A stretch of DNA of 64,000 nt, taken from the NCBI RefSeq assembly GCF_000280905.1, contig NZ_ALAP01000002.1:1-64000 (forward strand), given 5' to 3'. The notes below the pieces were generated by a model, which searched no databases, was not told the origin of the DNA, and saw only the letters and a list, made by a program, of their open reading frames with translations. How positions within the stretch are numbered: the stretch's first letter is position 1; each line of letters opens with the position of its first letter. The position numbers and the translations under genes were made by a program. Shown piece by piece: positions 24,765 through 33,471 of the stretch. This DNA comes from Streptomyces sp. AA1529 (GTDB lineage Bacteria; Actinomycetota; Actinomycetes; Streptomycetales; Streptomycetaceae).

Positions 24765-27700
24765 TCATTCGTCCACGACCGCCTGGACGGCCGTCAGCTC
24801 GCCGCTGCGCACCAGCAGTCCGCGCCCCAGCACCCCGGACGCGGCGGCACGGGGCAGCCGGACGGAGAACAGCTCGCCCTCCGCGTTGTTCTGCGGCGAG
24901 AGCAGCAGGCCGCTGCGCGCCCGCCGGGCCTCCTTGACGAAACCGCGGTACTGCGAGGTCAACGCCTCCGTGGTGCCGGCGGCGACCAGGCCGTGCCCGC
25001 CGTCGACCCCGCTGCGCACCACCCCTTCCAGCACGGAGTCCAGCGGGGTGTCGTGGACGAGTTCGGCGTCGTCCACGACCACCGCGTACCGGCCGCCGGC
25101 CGCGGCACGCTCCAGGAGTTCCTGGAGCGGCGCCGCGTCCGTCATGTCCTGGACCGCGCCCAGTACCCCCGGCTCGCCCGCCAGTTCGCGCAGCGGCGAG
25201 CGCTTGGGGGTGACGAGGACGAGCGGCAGACCGGAGCGCAGCAGCGAGCGTGCCGCCGCGCACACCGACGTCGAGCGGCCCGATTTCGGCGGCCCCGCGA
25301 TGACGAACCCCGGACCCTCCTGGGCGAGGTCCACACCTGTCGGTGCCAGCTCGTCGCCGCCCACCCCCACCAGCATCCACAGCGGGGACGGCGGAGTGAA
25401 CCCGGGATCCAGCGCCCAGGCCGCGCCGGCGGTGGCCCGGCCCGGGAGCGCGTCCACCCGCATGGGGCGCAGTCCGCGCGGCGGTTCGCCGTGCTCGGCC
25501 GCCGCGCGCTCGGCGATCCGCCGGACGGCCGCCACCTGGGCCCGGCCGGCGGGATCGCGGTCCAGCAGGGCGAGCTGGCTCTCCCGCACCCCGTCGTCGC
25601 CGGGCCGCAGGCACCGGCCCGGCGGCAGCCGGGTGGGCACGTCGCGGGGCGTCATCCCGGCCGTGGAGTAGTCGTTGGGGTCGGCCAGCCGCAGGACGAG
25701 CCGGTCGCCGAACGCGGCGGAGACGGGGCCGGACAGCCCGCCGCGGCCCGCGGACATCACGGCGCGCAGCCCCACCGAAGGGCCCTCGCGGAAGAGCTGG
25801 GTCATCCCGTCGACGAGCTTGCCGTAGTCGTAGGACTCGAAGGCCGCGGTGTAGCTCTCCCAGTCGTCCAGCAGCAGCACCAGCCATGGCAGCCGCTCCC
25901 CGGGGGAGGCGGCGGACGCGCGCTGTTCCGCGACGTTGGCGGCACCCGCCCGGGCCAGGATCTGCTGGCGGCGGACGAGCTCCGCCTGGAGCCTGGCCAG
26001 CAGCCGGGTGAGCCGGTCGGTCTGGTCCCGGGTGACGACGGCGCCGCAGTGCGGCAGTACGGAGAGCGGGACCAGGGTGTTGGAGCCGCAGTCCACGCCG
26101 TACAGGTGGACCTCGGCGGGGGAGGCGCTGTCGGCCAGTGCGCCGGCGATGGTCCGCAGAGCTGTCGAACGCCCCGAGCGCGGCCCGCCGACCAGCAGCA
26201 GATGGTCGCCGTCGACCAGGTCCAGTGCCAGCGCTTCGCGGGCCTGCCGGGCAGGTACGTCGGTGACGCCGAACACGACGGGCGCGATGTCGCCACGACG
26301 CCCGAGCGCCGGACGGGGTGCCTCGGCCACCGTGACCAGGTCGGCGAGCGGCTCAAGCCAGGGCCGGTACGGCTCCGGGGAGTCCAGCGCCGCGGCGCTC
26401 TCGCGCACCGCCTCGACCAGCAGCGCCAGGTCGGTGAGCGGGTCGTCCTCGGAACGGCCCGGCGCCTCCGGGCGGGCGGGCGCGGGCAGGCCCAGATCCG
26501 CCCACTCCACGCGCACCGCCCACGGCTCGGTGGTGCGCTCGGCGGCCGTCTGCGGGCGGCGCCCGCCCACCCGGCCCGACTGGAACGGCAGCAGCGAGGA
26601 AGCCCCCAGCCGTACCAGCGCCCGCCCCGGCGTGTTCTTGGAGAGGGAGGCGGAGTCGGGCGAGCCGATGACGTCCTGGCTCTCGGAGTTGTCCGTCATC
26701 CGCAGCGCGATCCGCAGATTGGTGTTGGCGCGGATCTCGGGCGAGACCACGCCGCCGGGCCGCTGGGTGGCGAGGATCAGGTGGATGCCCAGAGAGCGGC
26801 CGCGCTGGGCGATGTTGACCAGTCCGGTGACGAAATCCGGCAGTTCCCGGGCCATCGAGGCGAACTCGTCGACGACGATCAGCAGTCGGGGCAGCGGGGC
26901 CAGCGAAGGGTCCCGGCGGGCGGCCCTCTCGTACGCCTCGATGTCCTTGGCGCCCACCGGGTCCAGGATCCGCTCGCGGCGGCTCACCTCCGCGTCGAGC
27001 GAGACCAGCGCACGCTTGACCAGGTGGGAGTCGAGGTCGGTGACCATGCCGACGGTGTGCGGCAGCTGCTCGCAGCCCTTGAAGGCGGCGCCGCCCTTGT
27101 AGTCGACCAGGACGAAGTTCATCGCGTCCGGCCGGTTGGCCACCGCCAGCGAGGCCACCAGCGTCTGCAGCAGCTCCGACTTGCCGGACCCGGTGGTGCC
27201 CGCGACCAGCCCGTGCGGACCGTCACGTACCAGGTCGACGGTGAACGGGCCGTCGAAGGAGGCACCCACCACGGCGGCGGTCGAGCGCCCGCCCGCCGCC
27301 CAGCGCGCCGAGACCGCCGCGGCGGACGGCGGCTCCAGCTCCAGCAGGTCCAGCAGCCGGCAGGCGTCCGGCAGTGCGCCGCTCTCCTTCTCACTCACGT
27401 CGCGGACCGGTGCCATGGCGCGGGCCACCGACTCGCACCAGGCGGGCGGTACGCAGTCCGGCCGCACCGACTGCACCGGGCTCCCGCCGAACTCCGACAC
27501 CTGGAGCAGCCCGAAGTGGTCCTCCTCCACCAGCGCCCGGCACTCCTCGGGCAGCAGCCCGCGGTCCGCGTCCAGGCACACCAGCTGGATACCGAAGCGG
27601 GGGCCCTCGCGGAGCAGCTGCGTCAGTCCCGGCAGCGCACGCAGCCGGCGGGAGCCGTCCAGGACGACCAGCACCGACGGGCCGCGCCACTGCTCGTCCC

Positions 27701-29192
27701 CGCCAGGTCGCCGCTCGCCGGCGGCTTCCTGACGCGCGCCGAGCAGCGCCAGCAGCTCGCTGATCCGGCGGGCGACGCTCTCCGTCTCGGTACCCAGCAG
27801 CGCCACCGCACCATGTCCCTCGCGGCCCCGCGCGTGCGGCAGCCACCGCACCCACTCCCAGCTCTCCCGGCCCGACGGGTCGGTCAGTACACAGACCGCG
27901 AGGTCCGCCGGGCTGTGCAGCACCGACGCCTGGGCCACCAGCCAGCGACCGAGCGCGCGGGGCAGTTCGCCGCGGCCTGCGACACCGAGGACGCCGTGGG
28001 TCCGCAGCGGCACCGAGACGGGCACCTCGGCCAGCATCCGCGGCTCCGTACGCCGGTGCTCCTGCTGGTTGGGGTCGCTGACCTCCACTTCTGAGGGCAG
28101 GGCGCCGGTGCCGATCCGGAGCACGCCGTGGTCGTCGTCCTCCAGCCGCCGCTCCCACAGCCGCTGGCCGGGTCCGGTGGCCGCGACGTACAGCTCCGCC
28201 GGATCGGGGCAGGCCAGCCGCCGCGCCGCCGTCTCCTCGGCCATCGCGCGGCGCGCCTGGTACTCGATGGAGACCTTGTGCTGTTCGTACTCGCGGCGTT
28301 TGCGCCGGTGGGACCGGCGGCCGTGCCGCCGGTCGTAGAAGTGGTTGGCGACCAGGGTGACCGGGGTCAGCACCGCCATGATCAGGTAGATGGCGCTGCC
28401 CAGCAGCACCACCATCGCGACGGCGGCCAGCAGCGGCGCCAGTGCCACCGCCCACGGCAGTGGCCGGGTCTCCGACTGACCGGGCCTGGACGGCAGCTGG
28501 AACTGGGTCCTGCGCGCCGACGGTTTGATCCGCGGCGGGCGGTTGAAATCGAGCCCCGTGCCGTCCTGCGAGGGTTTGAGCGCGGCGTCCGGAAAGACGG
28601 GCGCACGCAGCTCGAACAGGGAGTGCCCGGCCGCGACGACACTGCGCCGCCGCCAGGTCCCGCTCTCCTGGAGTGCACTGCCGTCCATGGTGACGCTGCT
28701 GCCGAACGCCGGTGCGACGGTCACCGAGCCGTCGAGGGACACATCGATCTCGAAGGCGGTGCTGGGCAGTGTGCTGTCGGCCGGCCGCACCCAAGCCGCT
28801 CGGCCGCTGCCGACGACGGCCACGCCCGGCCCCAGCCGGTACACGCGGCCCGCGTCCGGTCCGCCCACGACCCGGATCTCCACGGTGCCCTGGGCCTCCG
28901 GGCCGGGGCACGCGCCGGGTGCCCCCACCGAGACCGTGGCGCCGTCCCGGACGGGGGAGCCGGCCACCGGGACGGTGGGATCGAGCGGGCAGCCGTTGAC
29001 GTACAGGGCGGGTGCGCCCCTGCCCGTGCCTCCGCCCCTGCCTCCGTCCGGGGGGCCGCCCGGTGCGGCGGCGCCCAGTTGCCGGGTGACCTCCCGCGCG
29101 AGGGCCCCGACCGCGACGTCGGGCTCGATGTCCACCAGCAGATCCGCCCGCCGCCCGCCCGCGGCGTCGGCGGCGGTGAGCCGCAGTTCCAT
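24765..29192 (-). CDS. eccC: EccC-like FtsK/SpoIIIE ATPase with FHA-like N-terminus
   Basis: This 1475-residue membrane ATPase is of the type VII secretion motor class. The N-terminal part (1-230) has a ubiquitin-like then FHA-like region (IRVVGGPDAGRVYRL). Two transmembrane helices lie at about 250-295. Three ATPase modules follow. The first is canonical: Walker A GTTGSGKS near 664 and Walker B LLIVVDEFASM near 770, with VDYKGGAAFKG. The second (GGPRSGRST, near 1003) and third (GPPKSGRST, near 1302) have Arg in place of the Walker lysine. The start is the ATG at 29192 with GGGGGAG upstream. EccCa and EccCb are fused, as in Streptomyces ESX systems, but no EccB, EccD or EccE is encoded within this window. 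It is divergent from a second WXG-like gene. Confidence 0.9.
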   Translation of the reverse strand: MELRLTAADAAGGRRADLLVDIEPDVAVGALAREVTRQLGAAAPGGPPDGGRGGGTGRGAPALYVNGCPLDPTVPVAGSPVRDGATVSVGAPGACPGPEAQGTVEIRVVGGPDAGRVYRLGPGVAVVGSGRAAWVRPADSTLPSTAFEIDVSLDGSVTVAPAFGSSVTMDGSALQESGTWRRRSVVAAGHSLFELRAPVFPDAALKPSQDGTGLDFNRPPRIKPSARRTQFQLPSRPGQSETRPLPWAVALAPLLAAVAMVVLLGSAIYLIMAVLTPVTLVANHFYDRRHGRRSHRRKRREYEQHKVSIEYQARRAMAEETAARRLACPDPAELYVAATGPGQRLWERRLEDDDHGVLRIGTGALPSEVEVSDPNQQEHRRTEPRMLAEVPVSVPLRTHGVLGVAGRGELPRALGRWLVAQASVLHSPADLAVCVLTDPSGRESWEWVRWLPHARGREGHGAVALLGTETESVARRISELLALLGARQEAAGERRPGGDEQWRGPSVLVVLDGSRRLRALPGLTQLLREGPRFGIQLVCLDADRGLLPEECRALVEEDHFGLLQVSEFGGSPVQSVRPDCVPPAWCESVARAMAPVRDVSEKESGALPDACRLLDLLELEPPSAAAVSARWAAGGRSTAAVVGASFDGPFTVDLVRDGPHGLVAGTTGSGKSELLQTLVASLAVANRPDAMNFVLVDYKGGAAFKGCEQLPHTVGMVTDLDSHLVKRALVSLDAEVSRRERILDPVGAKDIEAYERAARRDPSLAPLPRLLIVVDEFASMARELPDFVTGLVNIAQRGRSLGIHLILATQRPGGVVSPEIRANTNLRIALRMTDNSESQDVIGSPDSASLSKNTPGRALVRLGASSLLPFQSGRVGGRRPQTAAERTTEPWAVRVEWADLGLPAPARPEAPGRSEDDPLTDLALLVEAVRESAAALDSPEPYRPWLEPLADLVTVAEAPRPALGRRGDIAPVVFGVTDVPARQAREALALDLVDGDHLLLVGGPRSGRSTALRTIAGALADSASPAEVHLYGVDCGSNTLVPLSVLPHCGAVVTRDQTDRLTRLLARLQAELVRRQQILARAGAANVAEQRASAASPGERLPWLVLLLDDWESYTAAFESYDYGKLVDGMTQLFREGPSVGLRAVMSAGRGGLSGPVSAAFGDRLVLRLADPNDYSTAGMTPRDVPTRLPPGRCLRPGDDGVRESQLALLDRDPAGRAQVAAVRRIAERAAAEHGEPPRGLRPMRVDALPGRATAGAAWALDPGFTPPSPLWMLVGVGGDELAPTGVDLAQEGPGFVIAGPPKSGRSTSVCAAARSLLRSGLPLVLVTPKRSPLRELAGEPGVLGAVQDMTDAAPLQELLERAAAGGRYAVVVDDAELVHDTPLDSVLEGVVRSGVDGGHGLVAAGTTEALTSQYRGFVKEARRARSGLLLSPQNNAEGELFSVRLPRAAASGVLGRGLLVRSGELTAVQAVVDE

Positions 29193-29498
29193 TGGAGCTC
29201 CCCCGTGGTCGGCCGGTGCCCGCTCCGCGGACCGGCGCCCGTGCGTCCGCGTCCCAGACTCGTCGGCCTGTGCACCGACGCGCTCTGCTCCGCGTAGCAA
29301 TCATGCAACAGCGCGCCGGAGCCGGACAGCTCGTTCCACGCCCGCTTCACCCTCCCCGCACCGAGGTGTTCCGCGCTGCGTAGCAAGCCGGCAACAGCGC
29401 CCCCGAGTCCGCCCGTTCGTCCTAGGATCGAAGGGGCCGCCCCCGGATCCCCGGTCCGCGGCGGCGCCATCGGGAACGCACGGCAGAACGGGGGCACG
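29193..29498. promoter_or_regulatory. Divergent control region of the eccC-like gene and the WXG-like gene
   Basis: No gene is seen. Two direct copies of a 23-base element lie at 29292-29314 and 29378-29400, with 20 of 23 bases identical (core GCGTAGCAA, then GCAACAGCGC). The first is about 100 bases from the eccC start and the second about 99 bases from the plus-strand gene. TAGGAT at 29423-29428 is a plausible -10 for the plus-strand operon. The second copy would then lie just upstream of its -35, a usual activator position. Confidence 0.6.
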
Positions 29499-29807
29499 AT
29501 GGGCGGACACGACGACGAGAAGCTGGTGGACAGCCCGCTGTACGCGGATCTGGCGCGGCTGCGGCAGAGCGTGGCCGGACAGCAGGACCACATCGCCGCC
29601 ACCCTGGACCGTGCCGCGTCCGACATGGGCGGTGGCGGAGTCTGGGAGGGGCCGGTGGCCAAGACGTTCGCCTCCGAGGTCGAGGGCCGCAAGGGCGAGG
29701 TGCACCGGCTGGCCCAGGAGATCGTCGACGCGGTGGACGCGGTGCTCAGCCGCACGCCGGAGCAGGTCCCGCTCAGCCAGGCGCAGCTGTACCGCAGGGC
29801 TGTGTGA
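29499..29807 (+). CDS. WXG-like small helical protein
   Basis: This 102-residue protein is predicted to be all-helical, with a central W49-E-G51 in GVWEGPVAKTF, the position expected for a WXG hairpin turn. It has no signal peptide. It resembles type VII secretion substrates or their helper proteins more than the upstream canonical WXG100 protein does in detail. It starts a plus-strand operon with the 671-residue gene 52 bases downstream and is divergent from the eccC-like gene. A dimeric partnership with that protein or with the WXG100 protein at 24269 is inferred. Confidence 0.75.
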   Translation: MGGHDDEKLVDSPLYADLARLRQSVAGQQDHIAATLDRAASDMGGGGVWEGPVAKTFASEVEGRKGEVHRLAQEIVDAVDAVLSRTPEQVPLSQAQLYRRAV

Positions 29808-29859
29808 ACCAACCGGGGCCGGTCGGACGAGTCCTACGAGGGCGAGGGGGAGTCGGGGG

Positions 29860-31875
29860 ATGAATGCCACGCCGCCGCCGGGAGGCGGCACGGGGCCCGG
29901 ATCGGGAACGTTCAGCGGAATCGACCCGGGCCGGCTGAAGGAGATGATCGATGCGTTGGGCAGGGGTGCCCACGTACTCAAGAGCGCCGACGGCTGGAGC
30001 CGGCAGTTCAGCGGCTTCGGCGCCGACACCACCGGACTGAGCCGACTGGTGGCCATCGGGAACTGGGCGGACCAGCAGCTGCCCTCCCTCAAGCGCCGCT
30101 TCGATCTGGCCGTGGCCATCGAACAGAACCATCCGGACGCCGGCCGCACGTTGGTGCGGGTCCCGGACGACTTCCTCTCCCTCGAGGCGGCCCAGCGCAA
30201 GGGCAAGGAGCTCGCCGACCGGATGAACCGGGTCAACCGGGTGGACGGTTCGGGCGCGGAGGAGATCCACCGCATCGCCGGCGAGCTGGCACGCTTCCAG
30301 GACGACCCCGAGGTACTGGCCGCGTTCTACGCGCAGCTGGGACCCAACCGGCTCTCCACCCTGCCGATGTTCCTCTACCAGTCGGGGAGCGGGACCGGGC
30401 AGGAGGACCTGAGGACCTTCAGCCGCGGCCTGGGCACGGCCAGCAGCGCCACGTTCCTCGCCGCACCGGGCTTCGACAAGGTCACGCAGATGATGCTGCG
30501 CCCCTCGGAGAACCCCTCGGACGCCTGGGGCCGGCTGGCCCTGATGCAGCACGGGCACTTTCCCACGGAGTACATCCGGAAGGCGGCGAGGAACCTCGCG
30601 CTGGACGGCTTCGTCAAGGACCCGGACGGCACCGACTGGCGTGGCACCTCGCTTCCGCAGGCGGCGGCACTGGGGCTCTCCGAGGACAATCTGGCGCTCG
30701 CGCTGAACCTGCTGGGCAAGGACGGCGCGGCTGCCCGGGACGTGCTGCGCGGCATGCATCAGGGCGACCTCAAGAAGACCTACGACCTCCTGCTCGGCTA
30801 CGCCAGGTCCCGCGGCTCGGGTGACGCCGTCGCCGCCGGGCTGGGCCGGGCCATGGAGGCGGGCTCCGGCGTCGGGACCGAGGAGCCGGGCCGGCACAGC
30901 CTGGCGGCCTCCCAGTTCGCCTTCCACGCCATGACGTACATGGCGGGCCGGGGCGAGGACGGCACGCCGTGGTCCATGAAGGTTTCCATGGCGAATCTGG
31001 GGGCTTCCTACATCCACGAGCTGACGACGGGAGCCCGCGACGACGACGCCCCCTACCGGCAGTCCGGCATGGCCCGGCCCGCCAACTGGACCGACCTGCC
31101 GGGCCTGAACCCCGCCTTCTACCTGAGCCCGCAGGACACCTACAAGTTCCTGACGACCTTCGCGGAGAGCCGGCCGGCGACGGACGCCTTCGATCGTGCT
31201 GCCGGGGAGTTCAGCGAGCAGGCCCTCCGAGGTGCCGCGAAGACCGACGCGGCGGCGGTGCGGGACGGCCACGAAGACCCCCAGCAGATGTCCCGGATGG
31301 CCGGGGCGTTGGGCAAGCTGGCGCGGGCTGAGTACCGGGCACAGGTCGCCGCCGGCAAGGACATGGACAAGCAGGCGGCGGCGGTCCGCGGCGTGCTGAA
31401 GGATGTGGCCACCGTCGGGCTGGGTGAGGTCCCGTTCGCCTCGAAGGCGGGGGAGTACCTCTGGAAGGGTGCCCAGTTCGCCATCGGCAAGCTGGGGCTG
31501 GATCCCTGGGCGCAGGGCGACAACCCGAACGAGAAGCGGGTCACCCAGGAATACCAGAACTTCGATCGCATGCAGCGGTTCCGGATGACGAAGTACCTTT
31601 ACGAGTCGGGCTATCCGGTGCAGCCGCCACCGCCGGAGGAAGTCGTCAACAGCGACGGCAGCCTCAAGTCGTTCGATCAGCTGCGCCAGGAGGCACAGCG
31701 GGAGGGCGGCAAGGACCCGGGCGCCGCATTCCAGCGGAAGCTGCGGACACTGACCGACTGGACGGACTCCACCGCGGGCCAAGACGGCGACCGGTTCGAC
31801 CACAAGGTCGACGACGCGGCCGAGGCAGCCGGTGGCACCATCGGCGGTGCCACCCCACCGGTCGCCCCCAACTGA
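29860..31875 (+). CDS. Large helical protein of unknown function in the type VII-related cluster
   Basis: This 671-residue soluble protein has no signal peptide or obvious transmembrane helix. The N-terminus is Gly/Pro-rich. Then comes IDPGRLKEMIDALGRGAHVL, and a W-x-x-Q-F-S-G-F-G sequence near residue 47 that could be a WXG-like helical pair, as in LXG/large ESX substrates. Long helical stretches follow, and the C-terminus (about 570-650) is basic then acidic. I recognise no enzyme motif. It follows a WXG-like gene by 52 bases, which supports a secreted-effector or substrate-scaffold role. A DUF6571-like assignment is possible but unproven. The start is the ATG at 29860 with GGGGG upstream. 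Confidence 0.75.
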   Translation: MNATPPPGGGTGPGSGTFSGIDPGRLKEMIDALGRGAHVLKSADGWSRQFSGFGADTTGLSRLVAIGNWADQQLPSLKRRFDLAVAIEQNHPDAGRTLVRVPDDFLSLEAAQRKGKELADRMNRVNRVDGSGAEEIHRIAGELARFQDDPEVLAAFYAQLGPNRLSTLPMFLYQSGSGTGQEDLRTFSRGLGTASSATFLAAPGFDKVTQMMLRPSENPSDAWGRLALMQHGHFPTEYIRKAARNLALDGFVKDPDGTDWRGTSLPQAAALGLSEDNLALALNLLGKDGAAARDVLRGMHQGDLKKTYDLLLGYARSRGSGDAVAAGLGRAMEAGSGVGTEEPGRHSLAASQFAFHAMTYMAGRGEDGTPWSMKVSMANLGASYIHELTTGARDDDAPYRQSGMARPANWTDLPGLNPAFYLSPQDTYKFLTTFAESRPATDAFDRAAGEFSEQALRGAAKTDAAAVRDGHEDPQQMSRMAGALGKLARAEYRAQVAAGKDMDKQAAAVRGVLKDVATVGLGEVPFASKAGEYLWKGAQFAIGKLGLDPWAQGDNPNEKRVTQEYQNFDRMQRFRMTKYLYESGYPVQPPPPEEVVNSDGSLKSFDQLRQEAQREGGKDPGAAFQRKLRTLTDWTDSTAGQDGDRFDHKVDDAAEAAGGTIGGATPPVAPN

Positions 31876-31902
31876 GCGTTCCCCGGCCGCCTCGCCCGGC
31901 AG

Positions 31903-33471
31903 TCAGCCGGCCGGGGCGGCCGACTCCCCCCGGTCGCAGACCGGCTCGGCCGAGGCCAGCCCCACGCTGCCGTCCGCGGTCTGCACCAGCGAGGTGACCG
32001 CGTAGCAGGAGCCGGGTTCCACGGGCGGGGAGGAGAAGACGACGCTCGGCTCGTCCGCGTCGGTGTTCTTCACCTTCACCGTTTTCCCGTCGGCGGACTG
32101 GGCCGTGATGGCGTAGCCGTACACCGGCTGCGGCTTCTTCGGCCTGCTCCACGCCACTTGGACCTGCCGCCCGACCCGGGTCACCTTCACCTCCTGGGCC
32201 TGGAAGTCCGGAACCTGGCCCTTGGGCAGCGGGTGCGCCGATCCGGTGGCCTTCTTCGGCGGCTCCGTGGCGTCGGCCGTTCCGGCCTGGTCCGCGGCCC
32301 GCACCAGGTACAGGGCCAGCCCGGCCCCGCCCACCAGCACCGCGGCGCCGCACGCCGCGAGCACCCGGCTGCGGGTCCGGCGGCGGCGGGCGACGGCCTC
32401 CGGCGCGTCGGGATCGTCGTCCGTCTCCGGCGGCGGCTGGGTCAGCGCGTCGTCGGCCGGGTCCCAGCCCGGCAGCGGAACCTCCGGCTCGGCCTCCGGC
32501 TGCAGCTCCGGGACCCGCTCGGCGCACGAGAGGGGCAGCAACGTCCGCAGGTCGCTGTGCACCTCGGTCAGCGGCGGCCGCCCCTCCGCGTGCGGGGCCG
32601 TCATCCGGTCCAGCAGCGCGTACAGCGGCCCGGGCACGTCGCCGCGCGGCAGCCGCGGCAGGCCGCCCGCCGGGACCGCCTCGTAGCCGGCCGAGCCGCC
32701 CCGGCGTACAGCCTCGGCGCGCGCGGGTCCACCCGCCAGCAGCGCGTACAGCGTCGCGCCCAGCGCGTACACGTCGGCGGCGGGACCGGGAGCCTCCCAG
32801 CCGAACAACTCCCGTGCCGCGTACGCCGGATCGAAGACCGCCCCTGCCGACGGTGCGGCCCGTTGGAGAACCCGGCCGAGGGCGTGCCCGGCCAGCAGCG
32901 GGGCGCCCTGCGCGTCGAAGAGGATGCTCGCCGGGCGCACGTCCAGGTGCAGTACGCCGCGGCGGTGTGCCGAGTGCAGCGCGAGTGCCAGCCGCACGCC
33001 GATCACCAGGACGTCCGCCACCGGGAACGGGCCGGCGGCGAGCCGGCTGCGGGCCGAGCCGCCTGGGCAGAACTCCTCCACCACGTAGAGCTGTTCCGCG
33101 CGGGTCGCCCCGGCGTCGGCGACCGCGACCGCGCACGGGTGCCGGGCCGCGGCCCCCGCGGCCAGCAGTTCGGAGTGCGCGGCCAGCCGGCGCCGCGGGT
33201 CCGCCACCCGGGGCCTCAGCACCCGGACGGCCACCTCCCGGCCGCCGGGTGCCTCCCGGCACAGTACGACGGTGCTGTGCGCGCCCGTCGCGAGGAGGCG
33301 CTGGGGCTGGTAGCCCTCGGGCAGGGCGGGCACGTCGGTGGGCGCACCGACGGCGGGTGCGCCTCTGCCGGGGGCACCGGCGGGCGCCGCCCCCGGCGGG
33401 GCGGCAGCCGCGGCGGGGTGCGCGGGTGTGCCGGGAGCCTTGGCGCTGTCCCGGCCCGGGGTGGTGTTCAC
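31903..33471 (-). CDS. Pseudokinase with transmembrane helix and C-terminal FN3 domain
   Basis: This 522-residue protein has a Pro/Ala-rich N-terminus and a kinase-fold region (about 55-310). A transmembrane helix lies near 370-390. An extracytoplasmic fibronectin type III domain (about 415-505) contains VKVTRVGRQVQVAWSRP and YGYAITAQSADG. The active site is degraded: VAVRVL puts Arg83 at the lysine position, the catalytic loop reads HLDVRPAS (Asp177 kept, Asn lost) and DFG is replaced by AGHALG. It therefore probably binds and signals rather than phosphorylates. The start is GTG at 33471 in a GTGA overlap with the upstream transglutaminase-like gene. It is the last gene of a five-gene overlapping operon. 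Confidence 0.85.
   Translation of the reverse strand: MNTTPGRDSAKAPGTPAHPAAAAAPPGAAPAGAPGRGAPAVGAPTDVPALPEGYQPQRLLATGAHSTVVLCREAPGGREVAVRVLRPRVADPRRRLAAHSELLAAGAAARHPCAVAVADAGATRAEQLYVVEEFCPGGSARSRLAAGPFPVADVLVIGVRLALALHSAHRRGVLHLDVRPASILFDAQGAPLLAGHALGRVLQRAAPSAGAVFDPAYAARELFGWEAPGPAADVYALGATLYALLAGGPARAEAVRRGGSAGYEAVPAGGLPRLPRGDVPGPLYALLDRMTAPHAEGRPPLTEVHSDLRTLLPLSCAERVPELQPEAEPEVPLPGWDPADDALTQPPPETDDDPDAPEAVARRRRTRSRVLAACGAAVLVGGAGLALYLVRAADQAGTADATEPPKKATGSAHPLPKGQVPDFQAQEVKVTRVGRQVQVAWSRPKKPQPVYGYAITAQSADGKTVKVKNTDADEPSVVFSSPPVEPGSCYAVTSLVQTADGSVGLASAEPVCDRGESAAPAG

Noticed and set aside
24615..28094. 1159-residue plus-strand open frame across the eccC-like gene
   Set aside because: It is exactly antisense to the EccC-like protein and has the Arg/Gly/Gln composition of shadow frames.
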